Assembly: GCF_037176765.1 (NCBI RefSeq)
Contig: NC_090023.1
Coordinates: 104,050,866-104,114,865 of the forward strand
From: Anolis sagrei
Taxonomy: Eukaryota; Chordata; Lepidosauria; Squamata; Anolidae
Length of the DNA stretch: 64,000 bases
Reading direction: 5' to 3'
The position numbers and the translations under genes are program-made. Each line of letters begins with the position of its first letter. Positions within the stretch are counted from its first letter, which is position 1. Of this stretch, positions 26,301 to 39,483 are shown piece by piece. The notes beneath the pieces were generated by a model, which did not search any database, was not told where the DNA came from, and worked only from the letters and a program-made list of their open reading frames with translations.

Positions 26301-29300
26301 ACAAAATGGTTTATATAGGATAACCAGGAAGCCCCTCCCCTCAATTTTTAAACTCAGGAAGCCCCTCCCCTCAAACAGAGCAGTTAATTTTTAAACTCAG
26401 GAAGCTCCGCCTCTCAAAGAAAGCAGCGCTGAAAGCTGTTAAATTTAAACAAAGCTTACCCTGAAGCAGAAGGAAACAAAATGGGTTCCTGCTTCCTCAA
26501 CTTCTGTGGAAAGCCCAGCTGCCCCTTGGCTTCAGACACTGGTTTATATAGGATAACCAGGAAGCCCCTCCCCTCAATTTTTAAACTCAGGAAGCCCCTC
26601 CCCTCAAACAGAGCAGTTAATTTTTAAACTCAGGAAGCCCCGCCTCTCAAAGAAAGCAGCGCTGAAAGCTGTTAAATTTAAACAAAGCTTACCCTGAAGC
26701 AGAAGGAAACAAAATGGGTTCCTGCTTCCTCAACTTCTGTGGAAAGCCCAGCTGCCCCTTGGGTTCAGACACTGGTTTATATAGGATAACCAGGAAGCCC
26801 CTCCCCTCAATTTTTAAACTCAGGAAGCCCCTCCCCTCAAACAGAGCAGTTAATTTTTAAACTCAGGAAGCCCCTGAGTTTAAAGATATTTCAAAAGTGT
26901 TAATGAAATTCTGAAGATAATAAGCAAACCTTATTTGTGTAGTCTTAAATTCAAAATTAATTAAATATATACATAGGCAAGGATAGCAATGTTGACCATT
27001 TCAAAAGGCAAAATCCAAACTCCATATTCTGTTAAAGTCTTTATTAGACCAACCAAACGAGCAAAAAATATCTGTGTGAGCTTGTGAACCATTTGCTCGC
27101 TCCCTAGTAAATGTGTTTTGGAGAAGGATACACTACTTGATCAAGTTTAGACTTACTTCACCCCATAACCTCCGCAGAGGTAGAGGACCCATTAAGATGG
27201 TCTGCCCCAGGAGGCTTATGGATCCAGAAGGATTCCTGATGGCTCTTGGGGATTTTCCCGCCACCTTGGCAGGTGATTCTGTTGATGCTCTAGTCTCTCT
27301 CTATAATGGGGAGTTGGCTGGGGCAATAGACACGATCACTCCGGAGCATCCCCTCACAATGCAAAGAGGTAAACCAGCTTCCTGGTTTTCCAGGGAGGTG
27401 GCAGTGATGAAACGCAAGACGAGAGGTCTAGAGCACATGTGGTCAGGGTTGCAGAGCGAGTCAAACAAAAAACAGGCCGTTACCCAAATAAGAGCATACT
27501 CAAAGGCAATAGAAGCTGCAAAACATTCCTACATTGAAATCAAGATAGCAGCTGTGAGAAATCAACCAGCTGAATTATTTCATATGTCAGAGGTTTGTTA
27601 AACACCCCCTCACAGAATGAGATCTCAGACCTCTCAGTAACTCAATGTGAGATCTTTGCCCAGTTTTTCTCAGATAAAGTTGCTTTAATTAGCTCCAACC
27701 TTGACACCATGGTTTCTGCAGTCTCTGAGGATGTATTGATAGCATCTACTTGTCCAGTTTTAATGGATTCATTTCAATTTGTGCAACCCGAGGATGTGGA
27801 CAAGATCCTTGGAGAGGCAAGGGCAACCACATGCATCCTAGACCCCTGCCCTTCCTGGCTAAGAAAGGGAGCCAGAAGGGGTTTGGTTGAGTGAGTAAAG
27901 GTGGTGGTGAATGTCTCCCTTCGGAGAGGCAAAATTCCAGCGAGCTTAAAACAAGCTGTGATCAAACTGCTGTTGAAAAAACCATAACTGGACCCCACTA
28001 ATTTGAATAACTTTCGGTCAGTGTTCAATCTCCCCTACTTGGGCAAAGTTGTGGAACGTGTGGTTGCTTCGCAGCTCCAGGGATTCTTGGAAGACATGGA
28101 TTATCTAGATTCGGCACAGTCTGGCTTCAGACCAGGTCATGGAACTGAGACAGCCTTGGTCTCCTTAGTGAATGATCCCCGCAGAGAGCTTGACAGGGGG
28201 AGCGTGTCCCTGTTGGTTCTCCTGGACCTTTCAGCGGCCTTTGATACCATAGACCAGGTGTCCTCAAACTAAGGTCCGGGGGCCGAATGGGGCCCTCCAA
28301 GGTCATTTACCCGGCCCTCCCTCAGGGTCAACCTAAGTCTGAAGTGACTTGAAAGCACACAACAACAACAACAACAACAACCACAATCCTATCTTATCAG
28401 CCAAAAGCAGGCCCACATGTCCCATTGAAGTACAAATAAGTTTATATTTGTTTAAATTGTTCTTCATTTTAATTATTGTATTGTTTTAAAGTTTTTTTTG
28501 TACTACAAATAAGATATGTGTAGTGTGCATAGGAATTCATTCATGTTTTTTTCACATTATAATCTGGCCCATTACTGAGCCTGGAACCCCAGGTGTCAGC
28601 AGTGACCAGGGGGGCGTTTGCACAACTAAGATTTGTGCACCAACTGTGCATGTACCTTGGGAAGTCTGACTTGGCCATGGTAGTTCACGCTCTTGTTACA
28701 TCCCGTCTAGACTACTGCAATGCGCTCTACATGGGGTTGCCTTCAAAGACTGTTTGGAAGCTGCAAATAGTTCAATGCGCAGCAGCCATGTTGTTAACTG
28801 GGGTGTCGCACAGGGAGCATACAACCCCTCTGTTGTGGCAAATTCATTGGCTGCCTATTAGCTACCGAGCACGATTCAGAGTACTGGCTTTAGCCTATAA
28901 AGCCCTAAATGGCTCCGGTCCAACTTACCTGTCCGAACGTATCTCCGTCTATGAACCAGTTAGTAGATTAAGATCTTTCACATGAGAAGCAACTTGCCAT
29001 TTCTCAAGTCACTCCTGACATGAAAAAAATCCATGGTTCTAGGTTTTTGGTGTTTTGATATGCATACATGGGCAAGAAAGAAAGGGAACTGACAGGCTCT
29101 GTGGCCCGTGGAGCTCCAAAGTAAATTCCGGCTCCCTTCTTCTGGATTCATGGCTGGAAGCAGTGCTTCTGCTGGAAAAACCAGCCATAGGTCAGGAGGA
29201 TTTCCCACAGCAGTTGCAAAGGGAGTCTGTTTATTTGCCCATGAAAACCTGGTCTAGAAGAACCAATACAACCAAGCATCCATCTTTCTAATACCCTCGT

Positions 29301-32300
29301 TCTAGTTGCCTGTTATCATGACTAACCATTGTTTTCTCTTTTAAATGTACCCCACAGTGAAGACAGTCTCACTGATTCAAAATCTAATCTTCTCTGCAGA
29401 GAAATGCATTCTGGTAGAAAACACATCTCAGAAACGTATTGAGGAAGGAGAAGTTCTTGGAATTGATTGTTTTCAGCATACCGACTCTAGCACCTACTGG
29501 TACAGAAATGGAAGCAAAACTCCTATAACTAAACAAAATTCATCAAGAATTCATCAGCAAGATACTGCGCTGTGGTTTCTGCCTGTGACATATCATGATT
29601 CTGGATCATATGAATGCATTACACAGTGAGAGCTTGTATTTATCTGTGGTGCTTTTTGGCTGGATACAGTTTGTGTGGAATGAATAATTTTTAGTCAACC
29701 ATTAGGTATTTGAATCATGTTATATGTCGTACGTCAGTCATTCTTGAACCATGGCTTATGGAAGTATTTTGCAGATAAGCTGTGTACAAAGACTTTAGGC
29801 TATAATTGAATGCTTATCTTTTGATATGTTTGTATGGGTGCATCTACACTGTAGAAGTAATGCAGTTTGACACCACTGTAACTGCTATAACCCAATGTGC
29901 TGGAATTATGGGAGTTGTAGTTTACGATGTCTTTAGCCTTCTCTATCAAGGAGTGCTGGTGCCTCCCCAAAATATGCCTCTTGGGCTTCTATAGGATTGT
30001 GCCAAGGCTGTTAAAATGGTATCAAATCATATTATTATACAGTATAGATGCACCCTATAATAATTTGCATTGTGAACATCCTTAATGTTGAAAAAAAGAA
30101 AGAAAGCGGGGATTACAGTTAATGTAACAAAAATGCTTTTTTCCTGCTTAAATACAGGGATTCAACAAAATGTTACAAAAAGAATTTCCAAATAGAAGTA
30201 TTCAACCACAGTGGTTCCCTTTGCTTTAATGAGAATCACTTCTTCGAGCAAAGGATACCAGTCGCAACAAATGAGAAGATTGTGTGCAATTACAAGGATC
30301 ATTTGTTAGGACAAGAGCCGGACGATTTGTCCATTGATTGGTTTAAGGTATTTCTTTCTTTCTGTAGCATAATTGTCAATACTACCTAACTAATGCTATA
30401 ATGACATGGAATTCCCAATCCTTCATTTCCATTTTAAGACTAACTCAGTAGTGTTACTAAGTTAATCTTATTGGAAAGGGAGCAATTTATTTGTTCTCTG
30501 TTGAATGAATTTCTAGAAATTATCCTGGGACATTTTAAATAATGTATTTTTCTAGCTAGATTCTGAACAAGTCTTTCTAGAGTAAATAGACATAAAGGGA
30601 ACTTAGCACTTCTAGGGCCTGATAAGTCTCTGCATGTTTCCACTGTATCAGATAAATCAGCCATGGGCAAACTTCAGCCCTCCAGTTGTTTTGGACTTCA
30701 ACTGCCAGAAATCCCAGCCAGCTTACCAGCTATTAGAAATTGTGGGAATTGAAGTCCAGAACACCTGGAGGGCTGAAGTTTGCCCATGCCTGGCCTAAAT
30801 GCTGGGCTGAAATAATGCCTCATCTAGGATAGCACTGGCTTATTAGAAGCAACGTAGTGGATTTATCGCTGATGAACTCCTAAGTAGAATGCCAATAAAT
30901 GTTAGTTTATGAATTTATGATATGGCTAAAGTGACACAGAGAAGCAAACATACAAAAGGTGGACATAATAAAAAAAAACTGTACGAAATTTCAGGTAGCT
31001 TTGCTGCTCCCAAAGCTACCTGAAACTACTTTCCCCCCCACATTTTCGGGCAACAATCAGATGTGATGTGTGTCCCTCGTAATGATAAATTGGAATGAGG
31101 CATTATTCTCTGTATCGAAGAAAGAGAATTTGTCAAGTTTTCAAAGAAGTAGCCATGTTAGGACCTTATCAGATGTAGTCTTCTCTGTGTCTTCTCCCAG
31201 TTTCTCCATGTTGCTGAAACGGAGTCCCACAGAGCCCATCACATGACGCAGGATAACTTCTGGTGGGACTCTGTTTCAGCAGCATGGAGAAATGGAGCCC
31301 AGAGCGCCTTTGGAGGAGTTGGTTGTTATCTGACTCTTCATGCATTGTTTCACACGAAGAGGAAGCGGGGAAAGGACGGGAAACAACATGGGATGGGAGG
31401 CCATCCCAGAAGTCAAGGAAAGACAGTAGGCAATGAAGGAGGACGTTTCCCTCCTCTTTCTCCCACTTTTCCCCAGCCTGTCTGATGAGATCATTAGTAT
31501 TTTACAATATATAAAGGAAGCAGAGCTGTGAAAATAAGTAATGTAACATAAATTTATTGGGTTTTATGTAAGTTCTGAACTTGGAAGGAAAAAAAAAACT
31601 TCTTGAAGCTAGAAGATGTTTATACCATCAGAATGTAACTCCATTTAATCCATTGTTGTCTATTTGAATTGACATTTACTCTCCAGAATTTCAGGGAACA
31701 GTCTTTTCTATTTTTGATTCTTTTCAATAGACATGCCAGGAATGGAATATGGGAGCATCTGTATGCAAAACATATTCATTGAACTGTGTGTTTGTGGCTT
31801 CAGGTTGCCTACAGCACCTTGTATTCATTGGTTGTCTGAAATATATTGGTAGGTGCCAAAGGCAATATTTCAAAAGAAGCAACTGGCAGAACTACCTCTG
31901 AGTATTTTTAGCCTTATGAAAATCCCGGGGTCACCGTAAGTTGATAGGTAGCTGGAAGGAACATGCACAAAGGTCAGTTGCGCAGAATGTGCTTTGCTTA
32001 TAGAGGCTCTAAGGTTCAGATACTGGCATATCTACTTAAAAGGATCCAGAGTGGAAAACCCATTTTCTAAAATTCTGGAGAGCAATACCAATTACTATGG
32101 ATTCTTTTACTAACAGAGTTTAGCTGCAATGGGAAATCATGCTTTCTGAAGTGACAGAAGTGACAGGTAATGAACTATAATTAAAATGACAAGTGAAGGG
32201 GAAAAGTCAGAAGTTTACTGTAAAGCAGTGGTTCTCAGTCTGTGGGTCCCTAGGTGTTTCGGCCTACAACTCCCAGAAATCCCAGCCAGTTTACCAGCTG

Positions 32301-35300
32301 TTAGGATTTCTGGGAGTTGAAGGCCAAAACATCTGGGGACCCACAGGTTGAGAACCACTGCTTATAAAATAAGAATCTGATGGCATGATATCACAAAACA
32401 TAGTTTAAACAAGCTGCACTGCAGATGGTGTGAGAGGGGTAGACATTCCATAGTTTGGCCCAGGGGTCCCCAAATGAAAGCCTGTGGGCCAGATGCAACC
32501 TCCAAGATAATTTACTTGCTCCCACCCTAAACTTTTGACTTAGAGAGACCCTAAGTCAGAAAAAAGGCATACAACAATAATTCTAATTATCATAAGCAAG
32601 AAACAGGCCCATACTTCTCACTGAAATACTTGTAAGTTTGTGTTGTTTAATAATTGTTCTTCATTTTAAATATTGTATTGTTTTTTTCCCCAAGGGTTTT
32701 CTTCTTTTTTGCACTACAAATAAGATATATGCAATGTGCATAGGAACTTGTTCATGTTTTTTTCAAGCTGTAGTCTGGCCTACAACAGTCTGAGGAACTG
32801 TGAACTGACCATCTGCTTTAAAAGTTTCAGGATCCTTGGTCTGGACATTGTGAATAATTGAAATCTTAAATCAGACGCTTGTGCCCTGGTACTAAAAAAT
32901 AGAAGAGAAGAACTGGGTTGTTGTAGGTTTTTTTTTCCGGGCTATATGACCATGTTCTAGAGGCATTTCTCCTGATGTTTCACCTGCATCTATGGCAAGC
33001 ATCCTCACTACCTCTGATGCAGGCGAAACATCAGGAGAAATGCCTCTAGAACATGGCCATATAGCCTGAAAAAAACCTACAACAACCCAGTGATTCCGGC
33101 CATGAAAGCCTTCGACAATACAGAAAAGAAGAAGATTGTAAAGTATTTCCCAAAGGCATTATGGGGAACATTATAGGAAACCCAAAGTCATTTTGTATGT
33201 CTACACAAGTGAAAAATATAAGTATAACCTCTGTTATGTACGTGGAGTGCTTTTTCTAAACAATATACAACAATTGCACTCCACTGACACATTAAAAGTA
33301 GACGAATAGCATGTGAATATGCATTGCTTCTATGCAAAGCTTTTGCACCTTGTGGATTGCAATTACACTGTAGATTGTTAACTAGGTACACATAAAGTGC
33401 ATTTGGCAGTATTCAGTACAGAGGTTGCACAGCATAATTCCATTATTGGATATTTATGTCATGCTGAACCAATATAGAATACCAGCTCTTATGTGCTAAT
33501 TCCTATAAAAAGATGCCACATTTCTCTGAACTTTCTGGATCCTGAATGGAGAACCTTTGGGTCACCAGATATGTTGACCTGTAAGTCCCATCAGCACCAG
33601 CCAGCATGTCCAATAGGAGAAGGAAGGGAAAGGAAGAAGAATGGAATACAAATGTGATATTAAGAAGTCATCCAGAACTAATTAAAGTACATATTAAAGT
33701 TTACTTGTCTGTGTCATGCATAGGAACAGAGAGGAAGAATAAAAACATAGCTTATGCTATTCTATACTCGAAACAAATAATGCAATTATTCCTTTATCTG
33801 TGAAAGTAATCAGATTACTTTATGGTGTGTTGCTTATGCAGGTGTGTGGCTGCATAGCTTTTGTGTACATTAGAGAAAACAAGAGATAGAGTAAGCTATG
33901 TGTGATGAATGGTTATTGAGATTTGTGACTAAAATAAGCAAATTTCCATAGTCACTATGTAACAATTTTGTGGAAGGCATTTTTACTGCCTCAAAGTTTA
34001 ATGACATAAATTTGTGTTTAGGAATGCAATCCGGTTAGGGGTGAACGATTTAGCACCTCTGAATCTGAACTTATAATAAATAATATCAATAAAGATGATA
34101 TGGGAAAATACCAGTGCAGAGGATCCTACACTTATCTGAGGCACAAATACAACTTCTCAAGGAGTATTCGGGTATCTGATTTAAGTAAGTGTCATTTTGT
34201 ACTTTGACAATTATACCTGTTTTCTTTGTAAGAATTATTTGTTGCTTAAATGTATAGCCTACCTTTCACTTTGTAGTTACAGGATGACTAAGATACATGT
34301 TGATAACTTCAAATAAAAGGACAGTTAAAAGTTAAGCTGATATAGTACAGTACAAGCTGAGTATCTCTTTCCTGAAATGCTTGGAACTAGAAGTATTTTG
34401 GATTTTGGGGGATTTTGGAAAACCTGTATTTCCATATATGTCTAAATGTAAACAATTGTAAACACAAAATTAGGTTTCATATACCTTACATAGTTTGAAA
34501 ATAATTTTATATAAAATATTTTAAATAATTTTGTGCCTGAAACAAAGTTTGTCTACATTGAACTATCTCTCCGGGGAGAGTGGTGGGTTCCCATCTGTCA
34601 GCTCCAGCTTCTTGTGCAGAGACATGAGAGCAGCTTTCCACAAGATGGTCAAACACCTGGGCATCCCCTGGATAATGTCCTTGCAGACGGCTAATTCGCT
34701 CCCACCAGAAGCTACTTGCAGTTTCTCAAGTCGCTCCTGACACAAAATAAAAAACCACCCACGTGGACAACTTGGGTTTTTGAATTTTGGAATTCTGGAT
34801 AAGGGATGTTCAGCCTGTACACTAAATCAAGAGCCAAGAATGCCAAACACAATCTATAGAATATGTATTTTAATAGTCATATATTTAACATGCCCATTCT
34901 TGTTCAAATCCTTTTAACCTTGACTGTATAATGAAAAGAAATGGGTAAAGTGGAGAAGGGGAAAGCAAAATGGCAAAAGAGTGCAGCCAAAAGAAAAAAG
35001 AAATGGGAGACAGATTTGAAAGAAAAATCATTTAATTATCAAAGAGCTTAGTACTATGTGAATCATACACAAAAGAATGCAAAGGGTTCATTGCAGCTCA
35101 CCCCAAATTATCATGGTAGGATGTAGCAGAAATACTTCTCCGCTCTCCTTGGAGGCCTAACTAGTGTCAACATTGTTATTCTTGCACTAAATGAAATCAT
35201 GGTCATTCACTACAGCTTTTCTATTCTTTCCTCCTTCTTCCCCAAACTTAGCCATTCTTCTGCTCAACAAACTCTGGTTGGATCTACACTGTCATACAAG

Positions 35301-38300
35301 GGAGTTTGGAACTGCATTATATGATCAGTGTAGTACCCCATATAATGAAGTGCAGCACGATATGGGTGTACATTGACCATATAATGCAGTTCCAAATTCC
35401 ATTATATGGCAATGTAGATCCAAACTCAGCTATCTGACCTGAGCTCCAGAATGTTCTGGCTCCTGCCTCCTTCCTCCTTGCTCTTTTCCCTGCAAAGATA
35501 ACACAGCCACATTACACATTTCTTCCAGTTACATTCAATTAGCCTTTCACATCCACAGCAGCTAGGCATAGATTCCCTATGAAAATGAAAAACTGTGAGT
35601 AAAAAACCTGAATTTTTAAAATCTTAGACAACATTTCTCTGGGAATTTACTAGATCCTCCAGCATGACTCTATGCTCAGCTTCTATGGGTCACTTTTCTT
35701 TGGAAGTTGGTCATAGAATTGCACTGGAAGAGCTACAAAATAGCTAGAGAATTTTTCTCTCTAGGAATATTAAGATCCTCCGATGTGACTCTTTGGTCAA
35801 CTTCCAGTGGATGTTCAGATGGCCCTGCTTTGAATTGAGATTGTAATTCTAAGCTTAAAACCATGGTTTTTAGTCTCAGTCCCTCCAATTTGCATAGCAA
35901 TACAAACCATCGCTAAATGGTTCGGGTCTTTCTTTGTGACTGCATCTCCCTCTATGAACTGGAGCAAGTGCTAAGATCTTTTGGGGAGGCCCTTCTCTCA
36001 CTTCCACCTCCATTGTAAGCTCAGTTGGTGGGGAAGAGAGAGAGGGCCTTCTTGGTGGTGGCCCCTCATCTCTGGAACTCTCTCCCTATGGAGATTAGAT
36101 TAGCCTCCACCTTGTCCACCTTTCAGAAAGACCTGAAGACTTGGTTGTTCCAATGTGCTTTCAAATAATGGTTCAACTACTGATGAATTCTGCCTAACCC
36201 TCATCTTTAGGTAGGATCTCCAGCACTTTATTCCCAGCCCCCAACCTTACAGTTTATGTTGCATTACCCCTTGTCCTGCCTTATGAGTCCCAAATCTGCA
36301 CATGCCCACTTTTCTTGGCCATTGGTTGCTTGCTGTTTGGTTATGATTTATGATGTCTTAGATTGTATTGGTTTAATATATTTGATGGTTATATTTTTTA
36401 ATTGTGTTATTTTGTAACTTTGTTTATATTGGGCTTTGTTCCCATGTAAGCTGCCCCGAGTTTCTCTGGGGAGATGTAGGTGAGATATAAGAATAAAGTT
36501 GTTGTTGTTGTTGTTTGTTATCATCACCATCACCACCACCATCATCATCACTGGAATCCTATATGACCTGTTAGAGTTTGTAATTTTATGAATATCTATC
36601 TACATAGCAGAGGTATGTAGGTAGATGATCTTTTATGGAATTGTGAAGATGAGTCATGGGAGTGCCCAAGGCACCTATGTACATTGTGTACTTTGCTAAC
36701 TCTGGTATGTAACAATATACAAGTAGTTTTCTACTGGATACAGACATTATGCAACTGTGCAATTCTAATTTCTCTTAAGAAAACTTAAGGCCCTGGCAGA
36801 ATTCTGGCTCTGTTTGCAGAAGTAGTGTTAAGATTTCTAAGATAATATTTGTGATGTCCTTAGGACATTGTAAAATCCTATATAAATTGCAGTATTACTA
36901 TTATAAATCTGAAATATTCTGAAATTTTGTTATTTCCATTGTCCTACATAATTCTTCTATATACTCACACAAATAAACGATCTTTTAAATGAAAGAAATA
37001 TCAGTGGCTTATCTCACTTCTAGAAATTCAGAGGAAGAGAACTGAGATTCTGCATCCTAGAAACCATACCATTGAAGCTGAACTTGGTAAGTCTTTAGCT
37101 GCTTTTTAAAAAATACTAATAATTGATTAGAGAATCTGTAGAATTGGTACTGTAGAATAAGTAACAAACCCTTCCACTTTGCAAGTATGTTTTAATCTCA
37201 GTAAGGAAAAATTAATTGTTTAGTGCTGTTATGTACCTTTCAGTCTGTTCCAATCAATGATGTCCCTAAGGGGATCCTATCACAAGATTTCTTTTCAGCC
37301 AAATTGCCCTCTGCTTTCCTCTAAGATTGAGAGTGTAACTTGACCAATGGCACCCAGTGAATTTTCATGATTAATTAGGACTCGTCTCTAGAGTCATAGT
37401 CTAATGCTTCAACTACTATATATTTTACTGGCACTAAGAAAATTAAAAATGGTGTACATAAGCCCCACAGTTCAATTCCAAGAGCTGGAAATGGAAGGCA
37501 GCTATCATTCCTAGTAGGATTGTCCCATTTGCTTGCCCCCGGTGGTGCAGTGGGTTAACCCTTGTGCCGGTAGGACTGAAGATCGACAGGTCGGAGGTTT
37601 GAATCCAGGGAGAGTGCAGATGAGCTCCCTCTGTCAGCTCCAGCTCCCCATGTGGGGACATGAGAGACGCCTCCCAAAAGCATGATAAAACATCTGGGCG
37701 TCCCCTGAGCAACGTCCTTGCAGACGGCCAGTTCTCTTACACCATAAGCAAGTGCCAGTTTCTCAAGTCACTCCTGACATGCAAAAATACATGCTGTGTT
37801 TGTTCTGGCTGCTAACCTTGGGAAACATTTCAGAATCACACAAAATAGGCTGTTTTGTTTAAAAACTTAGGAGTGCTGTAGAAGCAAGACAAGAAGAAAG
37901 GAAGAAGTGAGGTGGGGTGGGAAGGGGTAAGAAACGATGACATTTTAACTCAACTAAGGCCCCTTCTACACTTACCTAAAACCTGAGAGGAAGTGAGCTA
38001 AAATAACCCTTTCCCTCCAGTATTTCAATCCCCACCCAGTCCAACAACCCCGGGCTTCCCCTTGGGGGATGGCTAGATGCCATCCTGGGTCAACCAAAGG
38101 GATGGCATTCAGCCCCCCCCCCCATCCCCGCAAATTTACCTGAGGGAACTGCTGGTACCACTCCTTGTCCCCCTTTCTCATCATTTTTATGCACCAGGAG
38201 AGCTCTGGCTTATTTTTAATTTTTAAAGCTTTTCTGGGTGCCCTGCCGACCCAGAAGGGTCGGCAGGGCATCTAGACACCCCCTCAAAAAAGCGAGGGTT

Positions 38301-39452
38301 TTGGAGGGAGGTGTATGGATTTTAACCTGCACCCAATTGAGTTTCTTAAACCCGATTGCCGTTGGATGAAGTCCTGTGTGGAACCGGCCTGTGTTTGCAC
38401 TGGTCAAAGTGGGATAGTTGCAGGATATGAAACCACAGTTTATTACAGGTTTCTGATGACCATTTTGTGCTACCAATTTTACAGGATCCAAAATACTTAT
38501 AGAGTGCAATGTCTCACATTCCAAAAACAACCTCTATTCTATTTCCTGGATGGTCAATAATACTCTTGTTGATTTACTTTTTAAAGGAAGAATTGAAGAA
38601 GGCTTCCAGTAAGTATATATTTCTTAAATAAGTAAATGAATTGAGCAAACTTTGACTTCTTTTGTTATTGAATACTATAAAATATCATTTTGGCCATTAT
38701 CACAAGAGGCTTGTAATATGAGCTACAGCCTTCCCAACCATGAATAAAATTACCTACACTTGCATGGTGTTGTTCAAGAGTCATTCCAAATCTGTCTGTA
38801 AGTCAACTATAAGTGGTGCTTTAAAAAAAAAGGGGGGGGGAAAGGGGGGGGGACTCTTGTTTTCAAGCAGAAAGGAGGAAATCATGAAAATGAACAACAA
38901 TTGGTTTCCAGTATTAAAAAACACCAGAATCAAGACACTAAATAAAGAACACTACTCAGAAACAGGAATTCCAGACAGCTAACAATCAAGTGCCAATTAG
39001 CACCTCCCAAACAAAAGATGCTTCCAGACACAACAGCCAGGCTACCTCTACACAAATACCTGCACTGAATGACTTTGCAGCTGCAAGGCTACTCAATGCT
39101 AATCAAGCTTTCTAATTGCAACATTGAAGCCCCCAGTGGCGCAATGGGTTAAACCCCTGTGCCGGCAGGACTGAAGACAGACAGGTCGCAGGTTTGAATC
39201 CGGGGAGAGGCGGATGAGCCCCCTCTATCAGCTCCAGCTCCTCATTCGGGGACATGAGAGAAGCCTCCCACAAGGATGATAAAAGCATCAAATTATCCAG
39301 GCGTCGCCTGGGCAACATCCTTGCAGACGGCCAATTCTCTCACACCAGAAGCGCCTTGCAGTTTCTCAAGTCGCTCCTGACATGACAAAAAAAATGCAAC
39401 ATTTACACTTGCTTCAAATAGATAAGGGTTCTTTCTCCTACCCTAGGCCTTC

Positions 39453-39483
<31 letters not shown>

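Larger units (their letters stand above)
21914..26879 (-). mobile_element. Full-length CR1 LINE with two open ORFs
   Basis: A non-LTR retrotransposon of about 5.0 kb, antisense to IL1RL2 within intron 1. In element order: tandem promoter-like monomers (26260-26879), ORF1, a gap of about 50 bp, ORF2 (endonuclease and reverse transcriptase), a 3' UTR of about 80 bp and a tail of repeated GATTCTATG-type octamers, which is the CR1 hallmark. No stop interrupts either ORF. The 5' end reaches the monomer array, so it is not truncated in the usual CR1 way. The related sequence at 55666-56822 lacks this insertion and marks its borders. Confidence 0.93.
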
